This document shows, piece by piece, positions 22,401 to 33,960 of a stretch of DNA of 64,000 nt. Under the pieces are notes generated by a model. The model had not been told where the DNA came from, did not search any database, and worked only from the letters and a program-made list of their open reading frames with translations. How positions within the stretch are numbered: the first letter of the stretch is position 1; each line of letters opens with the position of its first letter. The translations under genes were made by a program, and so were the position numbers. The stretch comes from Halichondria panicea (Eukaryota; Porifera; Demospongiae; Suberitida; Halichondriidae). The DNA lies in NCBI RefSeq assembly GCF_963675165.1, contig NC_087392.1, positions 5,525,442-5,589,441 on the forward strand, in the 5' to 3' direction.

Positions 22401-22860
22401 TGTTGATATATACTCAAGTTTACAATTCTGAGGTTAATTTAATCGACTGAAACTTGCTAAGCAACTTTTCTGACTTTCCGAGAGCAGTGGTTCGTCAACG
22501 GGAATCCAGAAAAATAACATATTCAGTGCTGGTATATAGACATGCATGCAGATATAATTATATCAGCCAGTATGTTGATATATACTCAAGTTTACAATTC
22601 TGAGGTTACTTTAATTGATGGAACTTGCTAAGCAACTTTTCTGACTTTCCGAGAGCAGTGGTTCGTTAACGGGAATCCAGAAAAATAACATATTCAGTGC
22701 TGGTCTATAGACATGCATGCAGATATCAGCCAGTATGTTGATATATACTCAAGTTTACAATTCTGAGGTTACTTTAATCGACTGGAACTTGCTAAGCAAC
22801 TTTTCTGACTTTCCGAGAGCTGTGCTTCGTAAACGGAAACCCAGAAAATATATTTAGTGC
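19490..22860 (+). repeat. Tandem array of ~162 bp unit, left arm of fold-back copy 1
   Basis: About twenty units, each containing aatcgactggaacttgctga, ttttctgactttccgagagc, gtggttcgttaacgggaa, tcagtgctggtctagacatg and a short tract with gatatcagccagtatgttga. Variant units (for example those with actcttctgaggttatttga at ~20131, 20933 and 22081) recur at intervals of several units, which suggests higher-order duplication. Confidence 0.9.
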
Positions 22861-24382
22861 TGGTCTTAGACAAGCAGGTATAGCAGCCAATACGTTGATA
22901 CACTCTTCTGAGGTTACTTTAATTGACTGGGAACTTGCTGAGAAACTTTTCTGACTTTCCGAGAGCAGTGATTCGTAAACAGAAACCCAGAAAATATATT
23001 CAGTGCTGGTCCTATATAGACAAGCAGGTATCAGCCAATAATTATGTTGATATACCTAAGTTTACAATTCTGAGGCTATACTTTAATCGACTGCATGGAA
23101 CTTCGATCCTGGAGCAACTTTTCAGACTTTCCATGAGTAGTGATTCAACTGTAATTCATAAAAAGCATTTCTCGGACAAGCAATGCAGGCAGTCAGTCCA
23201 TCCATACCTTCAGTTATTGTTACTTTACTCAACTATAGAACGACTCTTGACGTTCCATGGGCAGTAATTCAAATGTTGATTACAATATTTCACTAGATGC
23301 AAGATTATTATTCACGGCTCAGTGCAAAGATAGCCTTTTGAGTAAGTTCGTGACAGAAGATTCAATCATGAGAAACTATATTGAGTTCTGGCTATAGAGA
23401 TTGAATCAAAGTGTATAGGACTATACGTAGACTCTATACTATATAATTTCATTTTGCTGGGCTGATAGACTGGTGTGTACCTGGTTTGTTGCATGACCAT
23501 GCATGCATCTATATATAGTGTGTTGTCAGCAGCTAATTACTATAGGTTTTGCTTGAATAGATGTATTACTGTGTATTGTCTTGATAATTTGATATAATAT
23601 AGTGTGTGTCATGGGTGTAGACTAAATTCTATACCAGGATCCATGCAAAACAGTATACACAAACAATCCTCAGTCCTGGCAGTGTATATATACGTAGTCT
23701 ACACCAGTCCTATATACAATAGGTATATGGACGAGCATGCAGTGACAATGAAGTAGGCAGTGGTGATGCTGCGATTGAAAGACAGTTATGAGAGAGAGTG
23801 AGGAAAACTCTCACTGGATAAATACAGGCGTATATAGTTACAACATAAACTACATTGCAAGTAGATGATAATCGCTATAGTTAAGCTTGTAGATTGTACA
23901 CCATCGTTTCTAGATATAATTATATGTCCTATATAGCTGTAATGCAAGGCCGGCCTATATAATTATATAGGCGATAGGAAAATGGGGGTGAGGCTGAAGC
24001 CCCCCGCAGGTGATTCTGGTGCATCCAAAGCACTTCCTGACACAGTAATTTATGTTGCTTACATTTTATAGAAGGCAAGCATAATTATATCTCTACCAAA
24101 GATTGGAGCGCCCCAATAAAAAAGACTTACTACTGTCGTGGCCGTACCGTGACCATACCGTGACAATTAATCTGTCAGTATGTAAAATGAATAATTATGT
24201 CAATAATTTGTTTACACCATAATTATAATTAAATACACCAAGCCACAGGTGTTTCAACCATTGACGAAAAGTCTGTCAAAGAAAGAGATTCCATGAAGTG
24301 TTCTGGCATTAGCGAAGATGAGGTGCAAAAATAATTATATCAATAGTTCTCGACTCAACCAGAAAATCAAAGGAAGATTTGA

Positions 24383-26617
24383 GAATAAACCATCCAATGC
24401 ATTCAAGCAATCCTTATATAATTATAGCATCAAGTTCATAATAAGCATTATGCATGGACTATCCCGTAGGCATACAAAGCAAGATAATAATACAACGTAC
24501 ATACCAGACAGGCTTTAATTAATATGGCCGGGGCTGTTAAAATAATGTTGTGTCGTTGAAACTTAATTATCCAACTGATAGCCTCCCTCACACATATATA
24601 GGGCAATATTCTAGATTTATATATTTTAACAGATACACCAAGAGAGGCCGGTATAGTGGATCAACCATATATAACTATACTCCGACGACCACTTCTTGGT
24701 TTTATTCTCTCTCACAGCCAACTATAATTATAGTTATAATCCGCCTATTTGATCCACAAGTAACCTTTTTTTACAATTCAAGCTATAATTATAACTTCAG
24801 CAGTACTTCCACCCAATCATCTCCCTAACCCTCCCAATAATTATGTTAAAACTGCCTATTCATATAGAACTAAAAACAGACAACATCAGCTATTGTATAT
24901 ACAGACATGCAACGGCCACAAAAGCGTCCTTAACTGGTTCACCAAGGAATAAGACATAACGTTAAAAACTTGCATGGGTTAAGGAAATATACACTACTAT
25001 CAAGCTATGCAAACTAGAGGAACTGCAATTACAAAACCAATCCCTGATCCTAAAATTGATTATGACACAAACCTATAGCAAAAACTCTAGCAGCCAACCC
25101 CAAGAAGCTGTTCTCTAAATCCACTATACCTATGCCCTTGTAACAGATGTATCATGAACTGCATGCATAAGAACTTACCAGAACTATAGCTAGTGTTAAC
25201 AATCTGCCTATAATGTTATGTGTTTGTCCATTACAATTTTTACTCAGCGGCATCATACACAAAGTAACATGACTCGCGCACGTGATGAAGTATACTGTAA
25301 ACTTACTAGTAATCTCCTAGAAAATGTTAACCGTGACGTTTTTAGGGGTGCATGTACAATGACATCTGATTCTAGCTATATTCGTTTGCGTTCAACGTTC
25401 AGAGCTGCTCACTGCACACTGATAGAAGACGATCTTTTCACAAAAATCATAAATAGAGACAATAGTCGGGTTGATCCTCTTCACTTCCACTCTTTACTCA
25501 CTGCTAACAAATTCTGTGCGTTGCGTAATGTGTGCGCAAGCTTGCGCAATTGACAGGATATCACGTTACTTTGTGCACAGTTTTGTGTATAGAGGTATTG
25601 GTAGTTCGACACTCTTCTCTTCTTATATTATTTATACTCTTGCCGTTAATGTATAGTGCTATATTAATGATATAGTAACTATATTATTTCTAGCACAATA
25701 CGTATATACGGTATCTCACATAATACCATGGCATAGTTATAGCCATGGGTATACATGTGTAACATGCACTCAGCCATAATTTTCATATAATTATCAGTTC
25801 ACCAATAGTGTGTAATGCTATTCACATGCATGCATGCACACAGTACAGGTAACAGAGCTTTTCCAGTTTGAAAGAGTCTGCCCTATATAATTATTTAAAT
25901 ATACACTAGCTGAGTTTTGAAAAAAGTGAGACAAATTGTATGACACTATTAGATGCTTAAAACTACTGAAATTTTTTATCTGCATGTTCCCATATAATAT
26001 GCATAAATGACCTGATCATGACATCTTCAGCAGATTACATCAAGAACGAAGACATTATCAAACTCTATTCTTCTATAAATAATGCTCATAGGACACATGC
26101 ATGCAGGACACCATCAATGTGTACAGATACCAACTGACCTCACAGAATCTATTGGTTCCTAAATTAAACAGCATTGCAGTTATAGCAGATCTATATAATT
26201 ATATATATAGAATGCACATTGTTAATTATTACAGCATAAAACAATTTATGCATGCAGTTACCTTGCCCTAGCTGGGATTGAGATGTCTCAGTATAATTAT
26301 ATAGCACTGCTTCGAATAATTTTCACTTTCAGTGTCATAGTGACACACACAACTCAGAACGTCTTTCACACTCAAGCCGAACCAGAAATCCAAAATCAAC
26401 AAAAATTGAAAATCAGCAAAAAAAATCTGGAGACGCAACTGCTGATTGCTTTGTTGCTTTGTGCAAAATGAGATACTCCGAAAAGACATCAATGCGCAAG
26501 ACATTATCCACTTGCAATTGTACCTAAATTATATGTCTACATGCAGGATAGTCTATCATGCTCATTAGAACTTGACGCTAAGGATTGCACTGGACGTAAT
26601 TATTAAAGCATAGTTTT
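24383..26617. other. Central loop of fold-back copy 1
   Basis: AT-rich (many ataattat tracts). Nearly identical to 45019-47214 in copy 2. The longest frame in both copies is 111 codons (25218-25553). No recognisable transposase, RNA gene or structural repeat. Confidence 0.6.
25218..25553 (+). CDS. Hypothetical 111-residue frame in the loop
   Basis: Starts MCLSITIFTQRHH and ends CALRNVCASLRN. The counterpart at 45854-46189 has the same length with one visible replacement (IEDD versus IEND). Because the two elements are nearly identical overall, conservation alone does not prove coding. I recognise no domain. It is placed centrally where an element-encoded gene would be expected. It may be an exon of a spliced gene or chance. 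Confidence 0.25.
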   Translation: MCLSITIFTQRHHTQSNMTRARDEVYCKLTSNLLENVNRDVFRGACTMTSDSSYIRLRSTFRAAHCTLIEDDLFTKIINRDNSRVDPLHFHSLLTANKFCALRNVCASLRN

Positions 26618-27289
26618 CTCAAATCTTCCTTTAATTTGATTTTCTGGTTGAGTCAGGAACTATTGATATAATTCTTTTTGCACCTCTAATGCTCGAATTT
26701 CTTTTTAATCTCCCTTCGATGGCATCCTTTTTCTTCTGTACGTAACACATGCGCTTTTCTTTCTGGTTGGTTAATGGGTTTCAATTTCACCCACTGACAG
26801 ATTGTCACGGTATATGTGTATGGTAGTAAGCCTTTATCATTGGGGCGCTCCAATCGTTGGTAGGGATATGCTTGCCTTCCAATATGGGGACGATTATTTT
26901 AAGAAACTGGCCTGGCACGTATTACCACAAAACTAAAACTATAAACGTAGTAAACATTGCATAACCATTACGTAATTAACACATTGTACACATTGACAGT
27001 TTATGTTGTAACTATATATGCCTGTATACCTCTGATTCAGCACATTATGAGTATTCCTCGCTCACTCTCATATCTTCTTCAATCTCTAGTATTGCAGCAT
27101 CATCTGCCTACTTCATGATATCGTCCTGCTTATCCATATACCTACATCTATATTGTATAGCTGTAGACTATAATATAATTATACACAACAGGACTTGACT
27201 ATATAATGAAGATTGTTTGTGTATCATTACTGTGTTGGATCCTGGTATAGAATTTACCTTGTAATGTTATTATTAAGGGGTGTTTCAAC

Positions 27290-28450
27290 AAAATTAATTT
27301 TCAGGGTTTCTGTTTACGAATCACTGCTCTTGGAAAGTCAATAAGTTCTAGTCAATTAAAGTAACCTCAGAATTGTAAACTTGGGTATAATTATAATTAT
27401 AGGTATTAGTTGATACATGCTTGTCTAAGAACAGTATACTGAACATTTTCAGGGTCAATTTCCGTTTACGAATCACTGCATGCTCTTGGAAAGTCTAAAA
27501 AGTTGCTCAGTAAGTTCCCAGTCGATTAAATTAACCCGAGAAGAGTGTATCAACGTATTGGTTGATACCTGCTGGTCTAAAACCAGCACTAAATATACTT
27601 TCTGGGTTTCCGTTTACGAAGCACTGCTTTCGGAAAGTCTGAAAAGTTTCTCAGCTAGTTCTTGCTCAGCAAGTTCCAGTCGATTAAAGTAACCTCAGAA
27701 TTGTAAACTTGAGTATAATTATATCAAATACTGGCTGCATGATATCTGCATGCATGTCTAGACCAGCACTGAATATGTTATTTTTCAGGGTTCCCGTTAA
27801 TGAACCATAGCTCTCGGAAAGTCAGAAAAGTTGCTCAGCAAGTTCCCAGTCGATTAAAGTAACCTCAGAAGAGTGTATCAACGTATTGGCTGCTACCTGC
27901 TTGTCTAAGACCAGCATTAAATATATTTTCTGGGTTCCGTTTACTAAGCACTGCTCTCGGAAAGTCAGAAAAGTTTCTCAGCAACTTCCAGTCGATTAAA
28001 GTAACCTCAGAAGAGTATATATCAACATACTGGCTGATATCTGCATGCATACATGTCTAGACCAGCATGCATTGAATATAATTATTATTTTTCAGGGTTC
28101 CTGTTAACGAACCACTGCTCTCGGAAAGTCAGAAAAGTTTCTCAGCAAGTTCCAGTCGATTAAAGTAACCTCAGAATTGAGTATAATTTATATCAAATAC
28201 TGGCTGATATCTGCATGCATGTCTAGTCCAGCACTGAATATATTATTTTCAGGGTTCCTGTTAACGAATCAGTGCTCTCGGAAAGTCAGAAAAGCTTCTT
28301 AGCAAGTTCCAGTCGATTAAAGTAACTTGAGTATTTCAACATAACTTATTGGCTGATACGTGCTTGTCTATATTATATCAGGACTGAACATAATTATTCC
28401 AGTTCCCGTTCTCGAATCATGGCTCTCAGAAAGTCAGAAAAGTGGCTCGG
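27290..28450 (-). repeat. Inverted ~162 bp repeat array, right arm of copy 1
   Basis: About seven diverged units in the opposite orientation to the left array, with landmarks such as gctctcggaaagtcagaaaa, cagcaagttccagtcgatta and catgcatgtctagaccagca. Unit lengths vary more than on the left. Confidence 0.85.
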
Positions 28451-28632
28451 CGTGTTTCAGTAGAGCCAAATAACCTCAGGACAATAAATTGGGGAGTATA
28501 AAGTAGGAGTTAGGTGACTGGCTGAATTAACACACCTTAAAAAATGATAATGTTAAATTCACACAAAATCTAGCTCTGTGCATGTACAGACATAATTCAT
28601 TCAGTCATTGTGCATGTAGCTAGCTAGAGTCT

Positions 28633-28686
28633 AGCCTCGATTCCAAGCCGCTGAGAAAGGCTATTCAAGGGGCTGGAGTCGAGGCT
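28633..28686. mobile_element. 54 bp inverted-repeat insertion in fold-back copy 1
   Basis: The ends AGCCTCGATTCC and ggagtcgaggct are inverted. The 11 bp agctagagtct flanks both sides (28622-28632 and 28687-28697). Copy 2 has a single agctagagtct at the same place (49557-49567), which is the empty site. Confidence 0.7.
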
Positions 28687-28964
28687 AGCTAGAGTCTACT
28701 GCAGACATGTGCAAGTAGCTAGCCATATTATCGAGTCTATACTGCAGACAATGAAGAGAATGAAGAGTCTACTTACCTGACTCTTAAAACTAGGCTGGCC
28801 AGCTTTCTACTTACTTACACTGATACTAGTAGAGTGATCAGGCAAGAGCATCTCATTACATCTGCACAAAGTCAAGGGTTAACCTTGGAATGCATTGCCC
28901 TGCTACGCCCACTCATTTACTCTTCACTTCCGCTTTTTCCGATTTCTGGCTTTCTGGTCCTACA

Positions 28965-29975
28965 AGCGCTAGCTTTTTGTTAGCTACAAGACTCAGAAAA
29001 TACCTGTTAAAACAGCTAGCTAGCAGTAGCCATTTGTGAAATTGATCTCTTTGGACACACCCTTTAATTATTCCTATGGATGTAATGCGCATGCGCGCTC
29101 ATTCCCCAGATCCAGATCCTCCTGGCAGAATCATATTTTTCTTGAGGGCCTGGTAAGCCACAAAACACTACTATAGATAACAATATGTATGTACACAAGT
29201 CTTTTCTTCTTAAATATTATAATTATACACTGCATGAACTACAGATCCAATTTTCTTCTTTCTTGAGGTCCTGGTATTAAAGCCACATAATACAACAATA
29301 GATGCATGTAATAAGTCTTTTCTTCTCAGTGACTTTATATAGATAAGCTAACTTTATGAAATAATTATGCACTTCCGCTTATAATTAATTGAAAACAAAA
29401 TCTTCTTTTTTGTTGCTTCCTAGATCCTTGAGGTCCTGGTATAAGCAGCCACAAAACACAACAATGATACCATAATTATACAATTGCAAGTCAGTTTTAG
29501 ACAGATTATTTTATACACTTTTTCCTCTTCTATACTTTCTCTTCTATACTTTTGAGCGAAAGCAAATCATGGCGAGAGGCATTAGCTTGAACACTAGTTT
29601 ATGCAGGTGTTTGTGGGGGACATTGTTACTGCATGGAAGCCATAGCATGCAATGTGCACTATAGGATATCACACATTCCAATCAACCAACTATCTGTTAT
29701 TATGCATGGCTACTAACAAACTAGCCATGCATCCTTGAGGTAGAGAGAACACTAATTATTAATTCAATAAGAGATAACTTTTTATACGTAGATATCAATG
29801 GCGTGTGAGCAAAACGTTAATGTCCCAGTCCTCATAAGAAAAGGTGAATAAAGAGTGCAAAAACACAGACACACACACAGACATAGCACATTAGAGCAGA
29901 CACAGCAAGGTGTCTCTATAGTGAGACCACACACTGACTGAGGGTATAGCTAGAGAGAACATTAGTCTTAGAGTT
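28965..29975. other. Spacer with three imperfect ~130-150 bp repeats
   Basis: Segments starting near 29141, 29264 and 29431 share cttgaggKcctggta, then a gccacaaaacacaacaata-like run and, in the first two, aagtcttttcttct. From ~29590 the sequence is the 3' flank of the FIP1-like gene, also found at 38600-38976 and 60080-60512. No coding frame. Confidence 0.6.
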
Positions 29976-30375
29976 CTAGGAAGGAGTTCTTGATCTAGAG
30001 CGAGAGTCTCTGGTTGTGTCAGCATCAGTAGTGGCTTTGGTCTTCTCTTTGCGGCTGCTTCTCTCATTGTCCTTGCTCCTGCTTGTACTGCGGTGGCGAC
30101 GACTCGACCTACACGGGTAACCATAGCAGCAATTACATGTGAGAACACACAGCGCAGTACATGACAGTCTATATATGCAATTGGCAAACGTACTGCAGTC
30201 TTATCAGGTACTTATTACTCAAACAATATATAACATCACTTGGCAATATCACTACTAGGGTACATGTACCTAGCTAGCTAGGTTAAAGAGCTTTAGGTAT
30301 TGTTTCTGTACACAGATTATCTAAGCATTTTTTTAAACTTGAAAAATGCTATCAAAAACAGAAGACACAGAACAT

Positions 30376-31697
30376 TATTATTATTATTATTATTAAGACT
30401 TTACAGCCTGTAACGTGAATGATATAAAAACAAGTGATTGTTGTAGCAAAGACTATAGCTGACAGACTGTGCCGCATTGAGCGACACAGCTGGATAATTT
30501 AATGATTACATGTGAAGCTAGCTATAATTACGTGTGTAGCATCTGTTGCATGGGCACATTAAGTGGTAGGTACATGGGATGTCAGAGACAAAGTTTTGTT
30601 TGAAGTGCTCCCAGAAGTAATGGTGGAGTGTATTCTTTGTTGAAGTTAGTGGTGCGCTGATATCCATCAGCATAGTGGGCATCAAGTTCCATAACCTTGT
30701 GATACGATTGAGGTAGAAGTGTCTGCTTGCGCTGTAGTGATTGGCTTGTACAGTGAGTTTGTTGTTGCAACTGAAGCGGGTGCGACCAGTAACGAATTTG
30801 ATGTGATCTCTTATGTTGAAGTTGTCCGAGGGTTCCTTTAGTGACTTTACTAGAAACATTATGTCCTGTATTTCAAACCAGTACATTAGAGGTAGTAGGT
30901 TCAAATCGGACAGCCTTGATCTGTATGAGCTTGAGTAATCATTGAGTATGAATTTGGTGGCTCTCCTCTGGATTCTTTCTAGTTTTTGAATGTCCTTGAT
31001 CAAATTTGGTCTCCAGACTTGGGAGCAGTAGGTGACCTGGGATCTAACTAGGGTTATATATAACGATTTTTTTGTGCTGGTTTCTGATTTCATTGAAATC
31101 GTCCGTCGGATGAGGTTAAGAGCTCGGTAGGCCTTAGACGATATGAGGTTATAATGCAGTGACCAGGAGAGGTTGTTGGCTATGCACAAGCCTAGGTATT
31201 TTTCTTTTGTAGCAAAGTTAAGGTGAGAATTGTGGATTGAGTAGAGTGTATTAGGGTTGTCTTCGTGCCAGCTAGGATGAGTTATGCGCAGCACATTACA
31301 TTTTCCTTCATTGAGTTGCATGTTCCAAGTAGTGCACCAGGATGACAACTGGTTGATGTCTGTTTGTAATTCCAATTGGTCTTCCGTAGAAGTGATGCAC
31401 TTTACTAGCTTTGTGTCGTCCGCAAATAGAAATGGATTGGCAGATGAGATGCACTCCGGTAGGTCATTGATAAAAATAATAAATAACAGTGGGCCTAGGA
31501 TGCTTCCTTGCGGAACTCCTGACATAACTGGTAAGTAGTTGGATGGAGTATTAATAACACTTGTGAAGTGTATCCTGTCATGTAGGTACGATTTAAACCA
31601 CAGCCAAAGAGGGCCTGTGATGCCTGTCTTCCAAAGCTTTAGCAACAGCTCATTGTGCGGGACCGTGTCGAAAGCTTTCTTAAAATCTAGGTAGATG
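30376..31697 (-). mobile_element. 5'-truncated non-LTR retrotransposon (LINE) with RT domain
   Basis: A minus-strand frame encodes the C-terminal part of a reverse transcriptase: DFKKAFDTVPHNELLLKLW, SGVPQGSILGPLLFIIFIND, FLFADDTKLV (catalytic ADD). After that come the thumb and the WNLMP / tyrosine-rich C-terminus of Jockey/CR1-type elements. Endonuclease and first ORF are missing (5' truncation). The 3' end is an (AAT)n tail (30376-30396 on plus as ttattatt). Four bases, acat, flank both sides (30372-30375 and 31698-31701); copies 2 and 3 of the FIP1-like gene have the uninterrupted site. The frame continues upstream into FIP1 exon 10 in a non-FIP1 frame, so its apparent start (31774) is not the element's own. 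Confidence 0.9.
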
Positions 31698-32142
31698 ACA
31701 TGAAGACACTCACCGCTCGTGTCTTGAACGATCTTCCCGGTGCTCTCGTCTGCTGTACAGAAACAAACACACAATCAATACAAGCAACAGTGCGATACAA
31801 GCAACAGTGCGATACAAGCAACAGTGTGATACAAGCAACAGTGGATATATAGTAATAAATGGCCACAGACACTCTTCAATAGAGAGCTGCACAGCTACAG
31901 GCAGTAGGAGGGTACATAGCCAATGCATAATAATGTACAACAGAACTGCTCACCTTTTCTCGTTCTTTGTTACGGTCGTGTCTGTCGCTCCGATGGTGCT
32001 CACGGTGATGACGACTGCTGCGACTGCTGCGTTCACGATCTCGTGAGCGCGACCTGAACAAGAGATATTAATGCCTATTAAAATGGCTCTACACATTGTA
32101 CCGTAGCCCTCCAGCAATTATGTACACAGGACTATTATATAA

Positions 32143-32689
32143 CCATAGATAAAAGTAGAGAGAGGGATTGGCAACGGAAGTGGTACACGCCATGCTTCTA
32201 CAATGAAGTCTACGTGGTCTGAAGCCATCCCAAGCATTCTATCCGTGTTTCGCTCTGAAACTCCCGCGAAAGCCCGGGAAACTTATTGTATCCAATGCAT
32301 GCTTCTCAAAGACCCCTCCAACACTTAACCTAGTGCCCCCTGATGGTGAGTATCATTTGGAAGAGAAGAAAATATAATCTTGATTGTCGTGAAGTAGCTA
32401 GAGGTACACAGAATACTTGTGTGCCTATAGTACCTATGATATAGCTAAGGCTGTGTAAGTAAGTACGTAGTGTTCTCTGTCCCAAATGGCCATAAGCATG
32501 AGGTTAAGTTGATGATTAGCAGCAGAACTGTTTGTGGACTTTTTACAGACAGAAAAAACGATTTTCATGAATTATTCATGATTAAATTCCCACGTTAGAA
32601 GTAAGCCTCGATCAAAACCGCGGGGAAACACGGATCTAAACTCGAGATCGCTTCCGTTGCCTATCCTATCCCTCTCTTCTGTATCTATG
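32143..32689. mobile_element. Inverted-repeat element in a FIP1-like intron (copy 1)
   Basis: Ends ccatagata...agagagagggattggcaacgg and the inverted ccgttgcctatcc...tatctatg. Flanked by atataa on both sides (32137-32142, 32690-32695). Present at the same place in copy 3 (61339-61882) and absent from copy 2 (39776-39790), so it is an insertion shared by two of three paralogs. It has no coding capacity. Confidence 0.75.
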
Positions 32690-33879
32690 ATATAATGGAC
32701 ACCATTGGAGAGCTAGGAGGTGACCTTTGTTGAGGGATTGCTTACTACATACACAAACTGTTCATTTAGAACCTGGGTGTATCCCTTCAGGGGTGGCCAT
32801 TAAGATGGGTTCCATTGAAGACAGTGTACACGTACTAATACTGCCAGTTATATTCTAGCATCAATAACCCCCCCCCTCACCTAGACCTCCTGCGGTGTCT
32901 CCGGGAGGAACTCTTCTTGTAGCGCTCGTACGATGAGCTACGAGAACGAGAACGGGACGAAGTGGATCGAGACGGGGACCTACTGCGTGGGCGGAATCCC
33001 TCAAAGAGCTCAGGGGGAGGTGGTCCCATGGCCGGGTCCCAATGAAAGGGGGCACCTACACAATGAGTGGGCGTTGCTTAGAGTTAATGAACTGTTACCA
33101 CAATTCTCTACGCTCTACATAAGAATAGATTGCTCTCAAACTAAATAGCGAACATTTCCCATTATATGGTACATGAATAACGTTTTCTCTAATTAACAAT
33201 AAACAGTTCTACAATGCTCTAATTAAAGCTTCTTGTATAGACAGACTCACCGTGTAGCATGTCAGGGGGCATGGGGGGTAAGCCCCTCTCATCAAATGAC
33301 ATTGGACCATGATCCCCTGGCGGTGGAAATGGCATTCCTGTAACCATAGAAACAAACAATGGTAATCAATACACGCACGACACTGGAGAGAGAGTTAGTT
33401 CATTCTATTTACAAGTAAGGCTAAGACATTTTTAATATTACTCTGACAATTGTGCTTCCTAATGAAGAACAACTAGAAAACGTAATAGGCATAGAAAAGT
33501 TACTAAAATAATAACGTGCAGTGTACCCGGGAAGGGAGGATGCATTCCATCAGGCATGCCCCCCATTCCCATGCCCATGCCTGGAGGGGGCATAGGGGGA
33601 AACCCGTGTTGAGGGGGCGGGAGGTTGGGTAGACCACTGCCGTCTGGTGGTCTCACTCCAAACATGGCGGCCATTGCTGCGGCCAGGTTATGGTCTCCAG
33701 TGGGCGGGGCTCCGTGGAAGGGAGGGGGGAATCCAAATGGAGGGGGCGGGAGGTTGCCTAGCGATGATGGTGGTAGCATTGGGGCTGTATGTGTGGGCGG
33801 GGGTATAGGTGAGTGGGTGTGATGAAAAGGACAAGAATAGATTGTAATGACTCCTACATCTTGCCACAAAGTCTAAACA

Positions 33880-33960
33880 TACGCACATACCACATACGTA
33901 CACACACACCACACACACACATACGACATACGTACACACACACACACACACACACATACG
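33880..33960. repeat. CA-rich / catacgta microsatellite
   Basis: (CA)n mixed with acatacgtacac words in the intron before the proline-rich FIP1 exon. The length differs from copy 3 (63066-63112). Confidence 0.8.

Larger units (their letters stand above)
18954..28964. mobile_element. Giant fold-back element, copy 1 (10,011 bp)
   Basis: The two ends are inverted copies: TGTAGGACCAGAAAGCCAG at 18954 and the reverse complement ending 28964. Inverted homology runs inward through ~0.5 kb of unique terminus, a tandem array of a ~162 bp unit, and a further non-repetitive stretch, to ~24382 on the left and ~26618 on the right. This leaves a ~2.2 kb loop. The left arm (5.4 kb) is much longer than the right (2.35 kb) because it carries more repeat units. 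No transposase, integrase or helicase frame is visible. The flanks are ggcgca (18948-18953) and agcgct (28965-28970): the GCGC core matches but the outer bases differ. The superfamily is unassigned; a 6 bp duplication (seen in copy 2) is unusual among cut-and-paste families. Confidence 0.85.

Noticed and set aside
18954-28964. Interpretation of the 10 kb element as an LTR retrotransposon or a CRISPR-like array
   Set aside because: The terminal repeats are inverted, not direct; there is no gag/pol; the repeats are contiguous 162 bp units without unique spacers.
18954-28964. Polinton/Maverick assignment based on the 6 bp duplication
   Set aside because: No polymerase B, integrase or capsid-like frame, and the termini do not start AG; the size of the duplication alone is not enough.
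31284-31538. Plus-strand frame across the LINE
   Set aside because: Antisense shadow of the reverse transcriptase frame.
32861-33055. Frame MPPFIGTRPWDHLPLSS on the minus strand
   Set aside because: Out-of-frame reading of the FIP1-like RS exon 32881-33055; the true phase gives GAPFHWDPAMGPPPPELFEG.
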